Assembly (NCBI GenBank): GCA_024741835.1
Contig: JAENRP010000167.1
Location: 2,460 to 66,459 of the forward strand
Direction of reading: 5' to 3'
Length of the DNA stretch: 64,000 nucleotides
Origin: Diplocarpon mali
Taxonomy: Eukaryota > Ascomycota > Leotiomycetes > Helotiales > Drepanopezizaceae
The first letter of the stretch is position 1, and each line of letters begins with the position of its first letter. The notes below the pieces were generated by a model. That model did no database searches and was not told the DNA's origin. It saw only the letters and a list, made by a program, of their open reading frames with translations. Of this stretch, positions 11,094 through 25,151 are shown piece by piece. Made by a program: the position numbers and the translations under genes.

Positions 11094-14000
11094 TTAGAGG
11101 TTTAATAAATAAACAAAGCTCTCAAACTTCTGGCGGTCTAGGTTCTTAGTAAGCCTATCTGCGTGTATCTCCTTAGTAGGGAGGTAGATTATCTAGAAGC
11201 TTCCTCTTTAGTACTCCTAGCGGATCTATATATTACTGATTTCGATATATCGGAGGCTCGTCTTAATCTTCTCGTTCTCTATAACAATTAGCCGAATCGT
11301 CTATTAGTTATCGCAATATATATTCCATTTAAAGAGGGAGTCTATGCGAATCTCTTTAAAGAGGCGTTTTATAGCTATCATCTCCTTTGCAGTAGAAACC
11401 ATGCTATAGAGTTCTGCTTTAGTAGAGGAGAGCGTGACAATCGCTTGGCGATTCGCTTTCCAAATAATCGGTCCTCTAAATAGGAAGAAGACGTATCCCT
11501 AGGAGGATCTGCGGGTCTCTCGGTTATCTCTAAAAGAAGCATCTAAAGACGCGACCAATTGGTATTCCCTAGCCTTGAAGCTATAGGCAATTCCTAAGAA
11601 GCGCGTGCCGTATAAGTATCGAAGCGTCTAGTCTACAGCTAAGAGGTGCTTAGAGCTTGGATTAGTTAGGAAGAAAGACAGTTAAAAGGCTGCGAACGCA
11701 ACGTCCAAGCGTATTATAATCGCTATATAGAGAATAGAGCCTATTTTTTCTTAATACTCCTTTACCTTTTCTAAGGAAGCTTACCTTAAGTTCTTAACAA
11801 ACTCCTTCTTTAGCAGTAGAGTATTAAGCACTCTCCCTATATTAGCTCTAAACTTTTAAGCGATCTTCTTAATATAGGTATTATAAACTAAGGAGATCCT
11901 CTTTGCCTTCCTATCCCGAATAATCCTTACTTCAAGGAACTAGGAGATATCTCTTATAATAGTAAGCTTATACGCCCTCTTTAGGTCTTTAATCAGATAA
12001 GTCGCTCGATCTAGGTTAAAGGCCTTATATAATACTTAAATATCGTTGATATAAAACGCTACGAAGACTATGCGATCCTTTATTATGAAAATACAAGGCT
12101 CCTCGCCTAGTGGCTCGAGTTAAAGGCCCTTAAGCGTTCCTGCGAAGTTCCTATACTATAGCGCTAGAGAGTCTTTTAGCCTATAGAGCGCGCGGTCTAG
12201 TTCTACTACTATACTAGGGCGCTTGAAGCCATCTAATAGGAAGCATATGACTGGAGCACTCCTTAGGTCTTTAAGAGCGTTGACAAATGCATTAACGATA
12301 TTGAACTGCTTTACTTCTATATCGAAGTACGCGGTAAGCGCTATTAGTACTTTAAAAGACCTTGCTACGAGCGTGGCTGCGTAGGTTAAGAAAATTAAAA
12401 CTTCGTCTTAGAGATCCCCTTGTACAATTAGCTATAATCGGCACTTTAGAAGCTCGCTAGAGCTATTGACCTTATAGGTAAAAACCCATTTCAATAGTAT
12501 CGGCAGGGGCTTTGAGTAATCCCTTTGCACAATTCTCCAGCAACTTTGAGATTCTAAATTCCTAATCTTCTAGCGCCCTCCTTCTTTAAATCGTTCGCTA
12601 AAAGGGTACTTCTCTAGGTCCAGCCATCCTTTCGGAGGCTTCGGCAGAAAGCCTTAGTACTATAGGCGGTTAGGAGACTGCGCTCCATCCTTTGCCTAAC
12701 TATTAATTGCAGCTTTAATAACTATATAAACCGTTAAATAGTCCTTCTTATCCTCTCTTATCTATTCGTTCGCTTAAAAGGTTAATATAAACTCCTGCGC
12801 ATATAAGGAGTAGGGTAAATCAATATTGCTTTAAGAGAGCATATGCTTTAGAGTAGTAGTATACACTTTTAAAGTCTCCTATTGCTTAACGCTTGAGCGT
12901 CTTATCCTCTTTTGCTTAGGAAAAGGGAGTTCCTCCTTGCGCTTTTCTCTATAGGTCTTCTCCTCTATTTTTATTATTATTAAAGGTTCCTTTAGGAGTC
13001 TAGGTAGCTCTGTCTCTTAAGCCTATAGTCTTTGAGCTGGTATTATAACTTGAGGTATTGTATTATTAGGGCCTACTCCTCTTACTAGGTCGCTTCTTAT
13101 AAGACTGTTAAAGCTCCTTCCGAATCTTAGCAACAGTGCCTCTAGCCTTCTACCAGAGTTTACTAGGGCTTGCCTTTGTAACCGAAGACTCTGTCTTAAA
13201 GCCCTTAAGCCATTTCCATTCTTGCGCAGAATAGCGGCTAAAGATTTGCCGATCGCCTTATAGAACTCGTCTTTAGAGACTCCTTTAAAGTTGTCTACGG
13301 TTCCTTCTTTAGTAAGGCCTCTATAAGGAATCATTACCCTTGAGCTCTGGTCGCTATTTGCCTTCTTAAAGACTGGCGAAGTAGCTTCTAGTTTACTTGC
13401 TTCTACCTTTAAGTTTCTAAGTAGGTCTCTTAAAGAATTTGGATTTAAGTTAAGGCCTTTTATATTATTGGTTAAAGGCTATAGAGCAGCGTCGGTCTGT
13501 GATATAGGCTCTTCTTATATAGCGGCTTCTTCCGCAGCGATTGCGTTCGGCCTTGCGATAAGCTCCGATTCCTCGAAAATGCCTTTGAACTCAGCGTCCT
13601 AAGCTCCCTCTCCCTTTTTGATCAATTGGAAGGTCGTCTTAAGTTCTTAGTGCGATATAGGGTTTGCGCGCTTAGCTTTTGGACTATAGAAGAGAGACTC
13701 GTCGAATTCGATATTATAAGTTGTTATTACTCGCTGGAGCATAGGAACCTAGATTCTATAAATATTAGAGGTGATATATCTAACTAAGTAACCTAGGTGC
13801 CCTTATAGTTCAATTTTGAAGGTTCGGCGGTCCCTCCCTACCTCTCTCTCCTTAATTAAAGGGTATACGCAAGCGCTATATATATAAACGCGACTCTAGT
13901 TGGGCTTTAAGCTCACCGTTATCTGCTTAATAAGTAGCGGCTTGTAAAATCGAAAATACTGCTTAAACTAACTGTAGAGAGCCTCGCTTAGTGAGATCAT

Positions 14001-16607
14001 CTTCTTCCTAGTGAGTAGGGAGATATTATAAAGGTATATAGCAGCCTCTACAACTTCTGGTCAAAGGCTCGCTAAAAGCCTAGCGTAGATCCTTATTTTA
14101 ATAGAGCGTTTAATTAACTCCCTTCCTACTCGCTTTATGCCTCTATTGGGTTGGTGTATGTAGGCGGGAGTAAGCTTTAAATCGATTCCCTCCTCTTTTA
14201 CCTATCTCTAGTACTTTATAAGAGAGTCTTCCCTTAGGGAGATTATTGAAGTGTTATTATCTTATTTAATCTTGCAAATGGAAAGCCTATATTAGCGTTT
14301 CACCTGTGCTTTAAAGGCCTAGAGGACCTTTATAACTACGTCTCCGCCCTTCGATCTTAGTAGGAACGTCTAAAGTATACTACTATACTCGTCCTTAATT
14401 AAAAGAACCTATGAGCAACTGTTATATAAGTTGTCTAAAAAGTTAAAGAGATCCTAGGAGATCCTAAAGAAGGGCCTTAGAGATCGGTTCTTAAAGGTAG
14501 CGCGAGAAATAACTTACTTAGCAGACACTACTGCGTATGCAAGGCACTCTAGCCTCTATATTCCCCTGATCTTTACTCCCTTAGCGCACTTGACTAGCGC
14601 TTGGAGAGCCTCTGCGCCTAGGTGGCTAGCGCAAAGGTGCCAAGTATATGCGTTATTATCCTGCACTCTAGTAGGTGTATAGCTAGACTGGAACCTATTA
14701 TAAAGTATCGTCTTAGCTATAAGGAACGCTATTAAGGTAGAGAAGTCATATTGAAGCATATTTGGAAGATCCAAATAGTTAATAGGCTTATATTTAAAGA
14801 AAACGAGATTGTGGCGACGCTCTAACTAAGCTTGCTTTATAGAATCTCTAATGCTTTTAGAGCGTAAAGTAAGGTCTACCCCAGAGTATTAAAAACCCTT
14901 ATCTATAAGGAGCCTCTCTAAGATGATATTAGTAGTAAACTCCTTTATAATAGCAACGTTGCGAAGCGTTATCCTTATAAGAGAGCCGTTACGCTATAGA
15001 AGAGAGTCCGCTATATATCTATTACCTCTCTTAATGATTAGGAGTCTTGAGGTACCTGCTTTAATATATTGCTATAAGTTGCTAGAAGGCTTGAAGGTGC
15101 TTGCGATAAGTAAATCCTTTAAATTAATAATATAAGTGGCTGCGCAATTGTTAAAGAGCGTACTTAAAGAGAGCGGGTGGCGTTCTAGCTTAGAGAGGTG
15201 GTAGACGTTGAACGATTTTTTAAAAGCGTCGAAGGCAAAGGGATCTATTACTATAAAGACTGGTGAGTTCTCCCTTTTGCTACTTAAACCGTCCTCCCTA
15301 GAGGCTGAAGCCTTTCCCTTGAATTTGTCAATCGCTATTACTGCAATGTCATTCTCCTTAAGCCATGCTCGGAGACCCTTGAACTGGTCTCCTGCGTTTA
15401 AAGCCTTTTGTATTCGTAGGACCTCCTCTCGCGAGGGGAGAACCTTTATGTTTTCCTTACGCCTGTCTATAGTATATAATAGTTTCCGATAGTCCTAGGG
15501 CTTCTAATAGTGATTTTTAGAGCCTTTACAAGGGCACTTGGGCCTGATCTCCCTCTTGGAGCTTGTGGAGCGATTTCGGGAGCTGCTCGCTAGAGCCTGC
15601 GAAGGGGTTTCGGCATCTAGGAGAGACTCTTAAGTAGCAAAAACTGCTAGCCCTTTATTATCGATCGCTCTATTGGATTCAATGCTCGCCAAGGCGCGGC
15701 TTAGCTGCATTAGGTTGTGCTTATACGGGGTTCCTATTTGCTTATTAGTAATGATTTCCTCCTTTAGGCGAGTCGCCTCACTCGGATTGATCTTTACTAT
15801 AACTGAGTCTAAAAAGTCAGTAACTCCCAGTCTCCCTTTGATCTTAGGAAGACTGTGTTACTCTGCTAGGCGGTACGCCTCCTGCTACTCTCGGATCCAC
15901 TGCTGAGTATTGGTTCTCCTAGTTTTGCCTTGGCGTAGTACGTTGCGGTATTGAAGCCTTGTCTGAGACTGAATAGCCTTATCGGAAGGCGTAATATCAC
16001 GCTTTAAGATAGATACTAGGCCTTAGAGTAAGAGTTGCTAGTTGACCAAATTGGCATACGGGTCGTTAGCAGTAGTTCCACTTATAGGAGTGTCTCTATT
16101 AGGTATTAAGGAGGAGAGCTTCTTAGCTTGGATTTATGCTTAAGCTATTGCGGAAGCTAAGAGCGTTCCGTCGACGGTCTTAGAGACCTATTCTAGGAGT
16201 AGCTTGTAGTATTTGCGTTAGGTCTTCTAAGTTTCCTTGCGCAAGTGGTGCTCCTTTATTAGGATTTTATATTCATCCTTAATGTCTTTATAAGAAGCCT
16301 ATGGAGGAGGAGCCTTTGACGGATCTCCTAGGGGAAAGCGGGCGTAAATCTGTTCGGATAGAGTCGCCGCATACTCTTTATACGACCTCGCGTATGCTAC
16401 GCGGAGGTTAGCCGTTTCCAGTTCCTTAAGCTCCTATATGGAGGGAGCTTGAGGCTCGGTCTCTATAATTGACTTAAATAGGAGTCTCAGATCGGCAAAA
16501 ATGGTGATATTATAGAGCTTGGCGAAGAATATGTATTTACTAAACTACTTCACCTAAGAGGCAGAGGTATTAAGGCGAGGCTCGGAGATGCTTAAAGAGT
16601 TAGACAT
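11094..16607 (-). pseudogene. CopA-1 gag-pol (copia), RIP-interrupted
   Basis: Sense is minus. It starts at ATG 16607 (M-S-N-S-L-S-I-S-E-P). A shortened zinc-knuckle-like C-P-C-K-G-S-K-N-H-Y lies near 15530, followed by protease and integrase regions to about 13000. RT begins with K-W-V-F-T-Y-K near 12490 and has Y-I-N-D (for Y-V-D-D) near 12050. RNase H has C-D-N near 11310 and A-D-R-L-T-K near 11160. The end is L-L-N-L then TAA at 11094. Domain order (integrase before RT) is that of Copia. Stops are TAA/TAG at expected Gln/Trp codons; no functional protein. Confidence 0.88.
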
Positions 16608-16812
16608 TTTAAATAGAGTCTGGTGAAAAAGGTTAGGTATATAAATGAAGTTTGCAAATAAGGTTCGATCGGAAAATGGAGATTTGTTAATTGAAAATGA
16701 AGGTCCTTCGAGTCGTTATAAGTACTCGAAAAGTCGGTCAGGAGCTTAAAGGGCCCTCTAGCCGGTTGCATGCGAAGAGAAAGCATATTAAAGTGCTTAC
16801 GGGGCTTATAAC

Positions 16813-17010
16813 TATGGTGCGGTCGGCTGGAGGGCCTTCATTAGGTCGCTTAGGAGGCTCGCTGATATAGATAAAGATGATAGATTGTATTATTATCTAG
16901 TGTATATATGGTAAGGAGACTTCGGAAAGAAAAGGGAGAGTCTATGACTTAGCAGGAGTCACGTGGAGGGTCTCCAGAATAAGTGGAGACTCCGCCCATT
17001 CTGCACGATA
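16813..17010 (-). repeat. CopA-1 5' LTR (198 bp)
   Basis: The least mutated of the four CopA LTRs. It contains a CACGTG box at 16970-16975 and ends ctgcacgata before the duplication acttt. Confidence 0.92.
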
Positions 17011-17015
17011 ACTTT

Positions 17016-19930
17016 ACTTTAGTAATAGTTTTTAAGTACTTCTAATTGCGTAATAGTTCGACCTTTTTAAGGTCCAGTTCGATCCTGATTATTATTAGTA
17101 TATATTTAAGATATTAAATTCAAGTAATATAAAACTCGCACTTCTTAATATCTACTTAAAAGCCAGCCTTTAAGAGTTGTTTTAATACCTTTTTAATATA
17201 ATCCTAGTGCTCCTTAACATTCTTAAAGTAAATTAAAATATTATTTAAATACGCTATATAAAAATCATTTAAGTAATTTAAAAGAATATTATTCATATAC
17301 TGCTAGTAAGTACTAGGTCTATTATAAAGGCCAAATAGGAGAACCTTGCATTTATAAGATCTATACCTTATTCGAAAGGTAGTATATTCCTCTAATTTAG
17401 GGTCTATTTATATTTAATTAAAAGCGGCTTAAATATCCAGTTTTATAAAAATCTTAGCTTTAGATACTTGCCTTAAAAGCTCGTTTATCCTTGGAATCGG
17501 GTAAGTGTCCTTTTGAATTAATGCATTTAGCTTCCAGTAGTCTATGTAAAATCGGAGGCTACCGTCGGCCTTCTTTATAAATAGTACTAGCGAAGCGAAG
17601 GGGCTAGTACTTATCTTAATAAAGCCTTTGTCTAAATTCTTAAGTAAGTACTCCTTTATAACCTTAAGCTCCTTAGTAGATTAGCAGTAGAGGGGCGAAT
17701 AGGCGTTAGGCAAGGGCCCTTTTAGCTATATCTTATAATTGTAGTACTGATAGGAAGGAAGGGTATCCGTATCCCTTTTTAAAAAGGCTTATCTTAAAGA
17801 TCGGTACTATTTTAAGAGTCGATTGTTAATTAGCTTTTTAATATTAGGATTCTTAAGCTTATATCTTTCCTTTAGAATCCTATCCACTTTATAAATACTA
17901 GTTTAAAAGAACTCAATCTCCTTACGCTTTATATTATAATAAAAGGCGTTAGTACTAATTTTATAAATAGGAACTGTAGCTTTGGGGCATTTGCAAATAG
18001 GATTAGATTATAGTCGATTTATATTAGACTGTTTTCCTAGATCCAGCTTAGTTATAGGCAGGGGCGCTGGCCTAGTAATAGTAATAGGGATCTCGCGCCT
18101 AGTTAAGACTACTAAATTGACGTAAGACTGTTTTCTATTAATCTATTAAGCTTTATCTATAGCCATTTCCTATTCTTTACAATTAATATTAGCTTAGTGA
18201 TCGGATCGGATCTAAAGTCCTTTAGTAGGGGGAAGACGAATGATAATTTCCTTTGCGAATTAGGAAGATAAGAGGTAATATAAAGGCTATACAAATTGGT
18301 TTTCCTTTAAGTTAAGTTTGAATCTAAATCGGCGCATCCATTTGACTCTAATAATAGCATTGCGCTGGCCTAAGTCGAGAATAACCTAAGGGCAGTTATA
18401 AATACACCTTTTATTAATTATTAAGTAAAAGTATATATAGTGCGTAGCTTGCGCGCGAATAGTATTTTAAAATCCATAGATAGGAATAAGGGTTAGAAGA
18501 GGAAGAATTTAAAAGCCAGTCGCTTTCAAAAGATATATAGAAAGGGAATGATTTAAAAATAAGTAATTAAGGGCTTTAGTATCTACTAAAGCTAATAATA
18601 ATACTTTAAGTCCATTTATATTAATAGTATAAGAGGTTAGGAATTGCTTTCCTCTTATTAAAGAGTTAAGATTTAGCTTTAATAAGTCGCACTTTCGCAG
18701 GCCTAAGTAGGAGTCTTTTCTTAGGCCTTTTTATTTTCTTAATCTTCCTTTATTTCGACCCTATTCTTAATTAAGTCTAAAGTCGGATCAGCTTCCTCTA
18801 TATCTTCTAAAGCATTAATCTTACCTATAGAAGGGCACTCGGTCTTATAATGACTAGTTTTGCCATAGGTCTAATAGGTGGCTTACTTAAAGGGCAAAGC
18901 AGGAGAACTAGCCTTAGCTAGCGTATCTTAGTAAAAAGGAGTAATAGGCTTTAGGACTAGTATCTTAGAAACTCAGGTGGTACTTCTAGCGCTTAGACCG
19001 CAAGCGGTCTTATTAAAGAGCGAATTGGATATCTTCTAATATAATACTAAGGTCGCCTTACTTCTAGTCGAAGGGTTAAGAAGTTGATTGCTTTAGCATT
19101 TAGCATTAAGGGCATTTAATTAGTTAATTATAATAGTATAGTCCTTCCTTTAAGAGGCCTTAGCTAAGGCGTAGGTAGCTTTAAGCTAAGGGGTAATCTT
19201 ATTTTATATAAAGAAGAACTACTTAGATCTTAAGACCTCTCCTTAGATTGTAGTAGATTAGAATCAGGCTTGAAACTAAAAGAAAGTTTCTTTAAAATAA
19301 CCGGCTTCTCTTATATAAAGGTAGTAGAAAGTGGATTAGAATAGGTCTACCTCTTGGCTAGTTAAAAAGTAACTGCTTAATAGTTCTACTATTTCTTGAC
19401 AGTTCCGAAAGGGGTTAGTCTTTAAGAGGTACTAAGGTTTAAAGTACATTCGGGCTTATCTTATAGTAGATCCTTAAATAAAGGCTTAGCGAGCTTGCTT
19501 ATTTAAATATAAGTTAGTATTAACTTGCAATTAGTCTTAGACTAAAGCTAACTATTGCTTATATATTAAGGAGGTCCTATTATTAAAAGGGATAATCTTT
19601 TCAATCAGTTGAATTTTCGGCCGTTTTGTATCTGTATCGACTTCTAAAGGAGGCTGAGTCTTGCAAAGGTAGGTAGAATCTCACTTAATAGTCTGATATA
19701 TGCGCTAAGCCGTCTCTTAGCTTTGATAAGCTAGGGTTTTTAAGCTAGAGATAGCCTAGGCAATCCTGCTAATCTTGCTTTGCAATTATCGATTAAATTG
19801 ATCTTAGCGTTATAAGGATTCCTTTAAACCTAAGACTATTTCTTATAAGACGTTCGGGTTCGAAAAGTCTTATTTATCTCAGTTGGCTTAGCTATAGCGT
19901 TATAGTCTCTTACCCTTGGCAGTAGAGGAA
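17016..19930 (-). pseudogene. GypB gag (C-part), zinc knuckle, protease and RT segment
   Basis: Minus-strand reading from 19930: Gln-rich gag coiled-coil-like sequence continuing from 34704 across GypA-2, then a zinc knuckle at about 18880-18834 (Y-G-K-T-S-H-Y-K-T-E-C-P). A protease region and RT follow, with A-Y-L-N-N-I-L-I-Y near 17260-17235, a RIP-altered form of Y-x-D-D. The segment stops at the CopA-1 duplication, and RNase H continues at 9434. Non-functional. Confidence 0.82.
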
Positions 19931-19935
19931 GGTCC

Positions 19936-20212
19936 TGTTACAGCCGCATCATATGCACGGTTCACGTGCACGGTTGTGCACGGTTACATCACGTGTCCAT
20001 TACGTGTCGAAGTCAGGTGCACGCTAAGGTAGCGAGGTGGCTGGATCACGTGCGCGCTAGTGAAGCACCTGTACTTATTCTGGAAGAGCTCTACTAAAGA
20101 CTCTTTCTTCTTCTTTATCTTTTCTTTTCAATTATATAGCATACCTCTTAGGGTAATACAATTAGCGTTATTCGATTCTCGCCTTTTGTACACTTAAGAG
20201 CAAGTTATAATA
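19936..20212 (+). repeat. GypA-2 5' LTR (277 bp)
   Basis: Direct repeat of 34422-34698. CACGTG boxes at 19963-19968, 19990-19995 and 20047-20052. Its first 80 bp are nearly free of RIP, whereas its 3' end is mutated. Confidence 0.92.
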
Positions 20213-23151
20213 TAAGAAAAGATCTACTCAACCTCTGCTAAGAAGCTTAATATCTACTACCTTTAGAATCGTTATTTCGAACTGCCTTAAGCAACTCGAT
20301 CTCTTAATCTCGACTTCTACTACAAACTGCCCTAAGCAACTCGTACGTAGCACCTAGATCTTACTAATCTAGTTTTTAAAGAAAGCTGAAAAACGACCTT
20401 TGAATATAAGATCAGCTCGTTTTTTCAACCCCTTACCTCTTCTATATAGCAAACAGAGATTTACCTTCAATTTCAATTCGAAAAAATTTTATTTACTATA
20501 CCTTCGCTTCGCTAGCGTAAGCTATTACCTAAAGCAGTATAATAGCTTTTCTCTTCTTAACTTTCTCCCTCCTTTATAAACAACTCTATACTACTCTTTT
20601 TCATCGACCTTATACTCATCAATAATATACTTATCGATAATATACTTGTCGACAACTCTCCTTATACTCTTCGAAGCTCCTTACTCCTTCCTTCGAAACC
20701 CTCGAATATAACTCGACTCCTTAAAGATACCTCCTTACGAATAAGTCGTCGACCTTCTCTATACTCCCTATCGACCTATACTTGTCGACAACTCTCCTTA
20801 TACTCTTTAAAGCCCCTTACTCCTTCCTTCGAAACACTTAGGTATAAACTAAGGGACCTATACCTATATATATATATAAAGACTTGGTTAGCCTTAGTAG
20901 GTTATACTATACCGTTTAGGACTAAGTCAACCTTAGTAAAGTGATAAGCTTTAGACCCTACTTCCTTAGATTTGCATAGCTACCTCCTTAGGCAACCTTA
21001 TTGCAACTCCTAATTAATAAAGAGACGTAATCCTAAAGTAAAACCTTCTTTCTTAAGATCTATAAACTTATAATACTTTAATATATACTCTACTAGAAGA
21101 CTTTAAGAATATATATAGCTTTGCTTATACTGATCTTCCCCCTTTTAAATAGGTCACTATTTAGCATTAGGTCCCTTTAGACTAAACCAGATAATATAGA
21201 AAGAGTTAGTACTTATGACCTCTAATCTTATACCACTTAGGAGAAGTGAAAGGTTAACCGCACCTCTACTACCAGGCCTTACTACCACTAGTTCTATAGG
21301 CCTTATTGCCAACCCTAGTCCTAGAGATATTCCCTCTCTTAAGCCTACTTAAGAAGAAACCTCCCTTAGTACCGATTTTACTCTTAGTCCTAGACTATAA
21401 GTAGATTCTTAAAATACTCCCCTTCTATCAATTGAAGTTAAGGAAGAACCAATATCTACCTTTACTATATCAGCCCCTCTCTTTTCAGCTACTTAGCAGG
21501 CCGAAATCGTAAACCTCGTCGGCGCTACTATAGCTACCGCTCTTTAAAATAATGCTACTACCCCTTCCTCCTTAAGTGCTAGCCCTTAGAACACTCAGTC
21601 CCTTACCGCCGACTTACTACCTCCCTTAGACTACTACCTCTTAATCATCTGATCTTTAGTCCTAGCTATTAACCCCTATTAGATTAAGTACCTTTAAACC
21701 TATTTTAGTAACTATTAAGGCGAAATCACTTATAACGCTTGGAAGATAGCTATAAAGGTATTTATTTAAAAGTACTTAGGCAACTTTACTTTAAGAGAGA
21801 ACTAGATCACTACCTACTTTAAGTATATAATAGGTAAAGCTTAGAACCTGATCTTATAATATATAAATCCTATCTTTACTAATGAGTTTATATACGCTAC
21901 TAATATCCTTAGGGTCTTAGATCAAAGGTTCTTTAATTATAACTATATTTAGTCCGCTAAGCTTAAATATAGTAGGCTAACTATAAGTTTATTATTATAT
22001 AATAAGTTCCGATCTAAGTTCATTACCCTTGCTATAGCTAGTAAGATCGATTAGTCTTGCTAGTTTAATAATATTTATAAAAAGGTCTCCTTAGCCTTAA
22101 AGAACGACCTTTAAGTAAAGAAGTATAAAATAAATAATAATTATACTACTTTAAATAAGTTCTTAGCTATTGCGGACCGCGAGGCCTATAATATTAAGCA
22201 AGAAGAGGCCTATAATGCTTAATAAGTTGCTTCTACTATCGCATTCTCCCCTTTGAAGGACTGCATCCTTAATATACTAAAAAGGGAGTCATAGAGACCT
22301 ACTGCTATAGCTACCTCCCTAGCTCCTTGCACTTATTCTTCCTTGCTAGCGGCCTACTAAGAAGGGTCTGCCAGCCTAAAGCCGTCGTCTAATCTCTACT
22401 ATAACTGCAGAGCCCTTAGTTACTATACAACGGACTGCCCTAAGCTAAAGAAGTAGGGCGAGTTTATAATAGCTAAAGTTGAGATAGAAAACGACCTACT
22501 ATTAAAAAACTGCTAAGCTATAGCAAAGACTCCTACTATAGTATAGGTTATAATTTGTAAAAAGACTTAGATTTTGATTCCCGCCTATTAATAGGCGGCT
22601 GCTAGTTCTTAGTTCTTATAGAACTAACTTAAAATAGATCATTTATTAAAATAGTTGCTTATATTAATAGTAGAGCTAATATTTTCGATATTATTAAGAT
22701 ATCTTTAGCATATTAGCTCTCTTAAAGACTTAGGGTAAAGTTCATTAAGCTGCCTAAACCGATTATCCCTATTGGCTATAATAGCCTTAAGGGAGAAACC
22801 ATTCGATTTGCTATCTTACTTACTCTTATAATCGATAGGCGATAAATAAACTTCCCTTTCTTAATTATAAGCTTAAGAGCAACTGACGTTTTAATTAGTA
22901 GGAAGTTCCTAAAGTACTATAACCTTAAATAGTCTTATAAAAGGGGGAAAAATAGTATCTCTTAGCTTAAGGATATGCCTATTATCTCTTACTTTAATCG
23001 ATATATACTAATCGATCTCTTATAGCTAATAAGACCTTTAATAGCCTAGTAAGATATCGATCGTTAAGCAGCTATAATAAATGCTAAGGATAAAGACCTA
23101 AGAATGGCCTAAGCCTAGCTCTTAGTGCTAGCAAGTAATAACTCGAATCCT

Positions 23152-23219
23152 ACTCTTAGTCCCGGCCTGCGAATAAAAACTGCAAACTTGAATTCCACTC
23201 CTAATCCTAGCCCGCAAGT
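23152..23219 (+). repeat. Two units of the 23-bp motif in GypA-2 (45-bp period)
   Basis: Copies at 23152-23174 and 23197-23219, at the site where GypA-1 has three full units and one partial unit. A copy-number difference between two copies of the same element is typical of minisatellites. Confidence 0.8.
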
Positions 23220-25083
23220 AGCCTCTTATAGACTTAAGGATAGCAGTTTCTTTAAAGACTTAAAAAGAGATCTGAATTATATAAAGAAGGCCTTATTAAG
23301 AGTACTAGACCCTTTGCTCTCTCTCTTAGTAAAGAGAACCGCTCTTTTAAAGATAGCTTACTAAATTAGCTTAATCTTAGCCTTAGCAATCGGCGCCCTC
23401 TATTACCGCTTTATAACTAAGGTAAGATAAGCTATATAAACTTAAGAACCGGCGCTTAAAGAGTTTATATTCGTAAGCTCTATTTACAATCTAGACTGAG
23501 AAATCAATCGCCGAGAATCGGTTAAGCGAGCTGAAATTAGCTCCCTTGGCCTTAATTCGATACTGCAAGCTAAGTATAAGAGTAACGATAAGCTAATAAA
23601 CTAAAAGCTCTTACTTTAATATGCTAAGTTTAAGAACATCTTTAATCGCCAGGCCTTTGATTAGCTGCTGGAACCTAGACTAAGGGTAGATTATAAAATC
23701 GAGCTAATAGGCGAGAATAACTTAATAATCGAACCCCTTTGCTGCCTTACTAACGAATAGCTTTTAAAAGTCAAGAGCTATATTCTCGAGAACCTATATA
23801 AAGGATTTATTAAAGCTTTAAGTTCCCCTTAGGCAGCCCTAATCCTCTTTATTAGAAAAGCTAATAGCTCCTTACATTTATATATCAATTACTAGAAACT
23901 AAACGCCTTAATAAAGAAAGACCCCTACCCGATTCCACTTATTAATAAGATAATAGTATATATATCGAAAGCTTATATTTTTATAAAAATCGATATATAA
24001 TAAGCCTTTTACTATATCTGCTTATTAGTTAATGCAAAGGACTTAACTACCTTTTATACACGTTATAGGACTTATAAATATAAGGTTTTGCCATTTAGGC
24101 TAATAAATAGGCTTACTACCTTTTAAAGGTTTATTAATAATATTCTCCTTAACTACTTTAACGATTTCTACTCTACTTATTTAAATAATATTCTAATCTA
24201 CTTAGAAAACTCCCTTAACTATAAGATTTATATTAAGAAGATCTTAGGAATTCTCTAATGCTATAGCTTATAAGTAGATATTAAGAAAAGCGAGTTTAAG
24301 GTTACTAAGACTAAGTTCCTAGGGTTTATTATTAGAGTTTATAAAATTGAGGTAGACTCTAATAAGGTCTTAATCATTTAAGAGTAGAAATATGCTAAGA
24401 ATGTATATAGCATATAGAGCTTCCTAGGGTTTTATAACTTCTATTAAAGGTTTATTCAAGGCTATAGTCGTATCTGCCGACCTTTAATAGCTCTTATAAG
24501 AAACGTTCCTTTTAATTTTAATAACGCTTGTAAGGAGGCTTAGGAAGCTCTGCACTTAAGCCTTTAAATGACCCTGATTTTGTACTACTATTACCCTTAA
24601 AGGCAAACAAGACTTAAGACCGACGCCTTTAACAAAGTAGTCACTAGCGTACTCTCTTAGCTCTAGGAAGACGATAACTACTACTTAATTGGGTACTTCT
24701 TAAAGATTATAAATAACACCAAGCTAAATTACCCTATTTATAATAAGGAGCTTCTAGCGATTTTTAAATTATTCTACTAGTATAAGGCAAAGCTACTCAA
24801 GGCTTAGAAAATAGTATACGTATATATAGATTATAAAGCCCTTAAGTACTTTATAATAACTAAGGACTTAATAGCCTAGTAAGCTCGCTAGGTAGAGTTC
24901 TTTGCTAATTTCAACTTCCTTATTATATACTAAATAGGTATAACGAATACGCTGGCTAATATACTCTTATATTAAGACTAGGAGCTGACCCCTCTTAAGG
25001 CTAGGAAACGAGCTTTACGCTATTAGCAGCTCTTACCTAATGATAAGCTCTTTATAGAAGTACTTGCTACTAAAGGCGATTCT

Positions 25084-25151
25084 ACTCCTAAGCCTAGCCT
25101 ATAGGTAACTTTAGCGCAGATCAATTCCACTCTTGGGCCTAGCTTATAAGT
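25084..25151 (+). repeat. Two further units of the 23-bp motif in GypA-2 (45-bp period)
   Basis: Copies at 25084-25106 and 25129-25151; GypA-1 has a single copy at the same site (5477-5499). Confidence 0.8.

Larger units (their letters stand above)
9440..17010 (-). mobile_element. CopA-1: Ty1/copia retrotransposon with an extra antisense ORF
   Basis: 198-bp direct LTRs at 9440-9637 and 16813-17010; target duplication acttt at 9435-9439 and 17011-17015. The element is on the minus strand, so the right LTR is the 5' LTR. The primer-binding site next to it (plus strand 16799-16812) resembles the anticodon arm of initiator tRNA-Met. gag-pol spans 16607-11094 (-). The 3' region 9638-10890 holds a GC-rich antisense ORF. 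CopA-2 (25678-33285) is a second, more heavily mutated copy. Confidence 0.92.
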
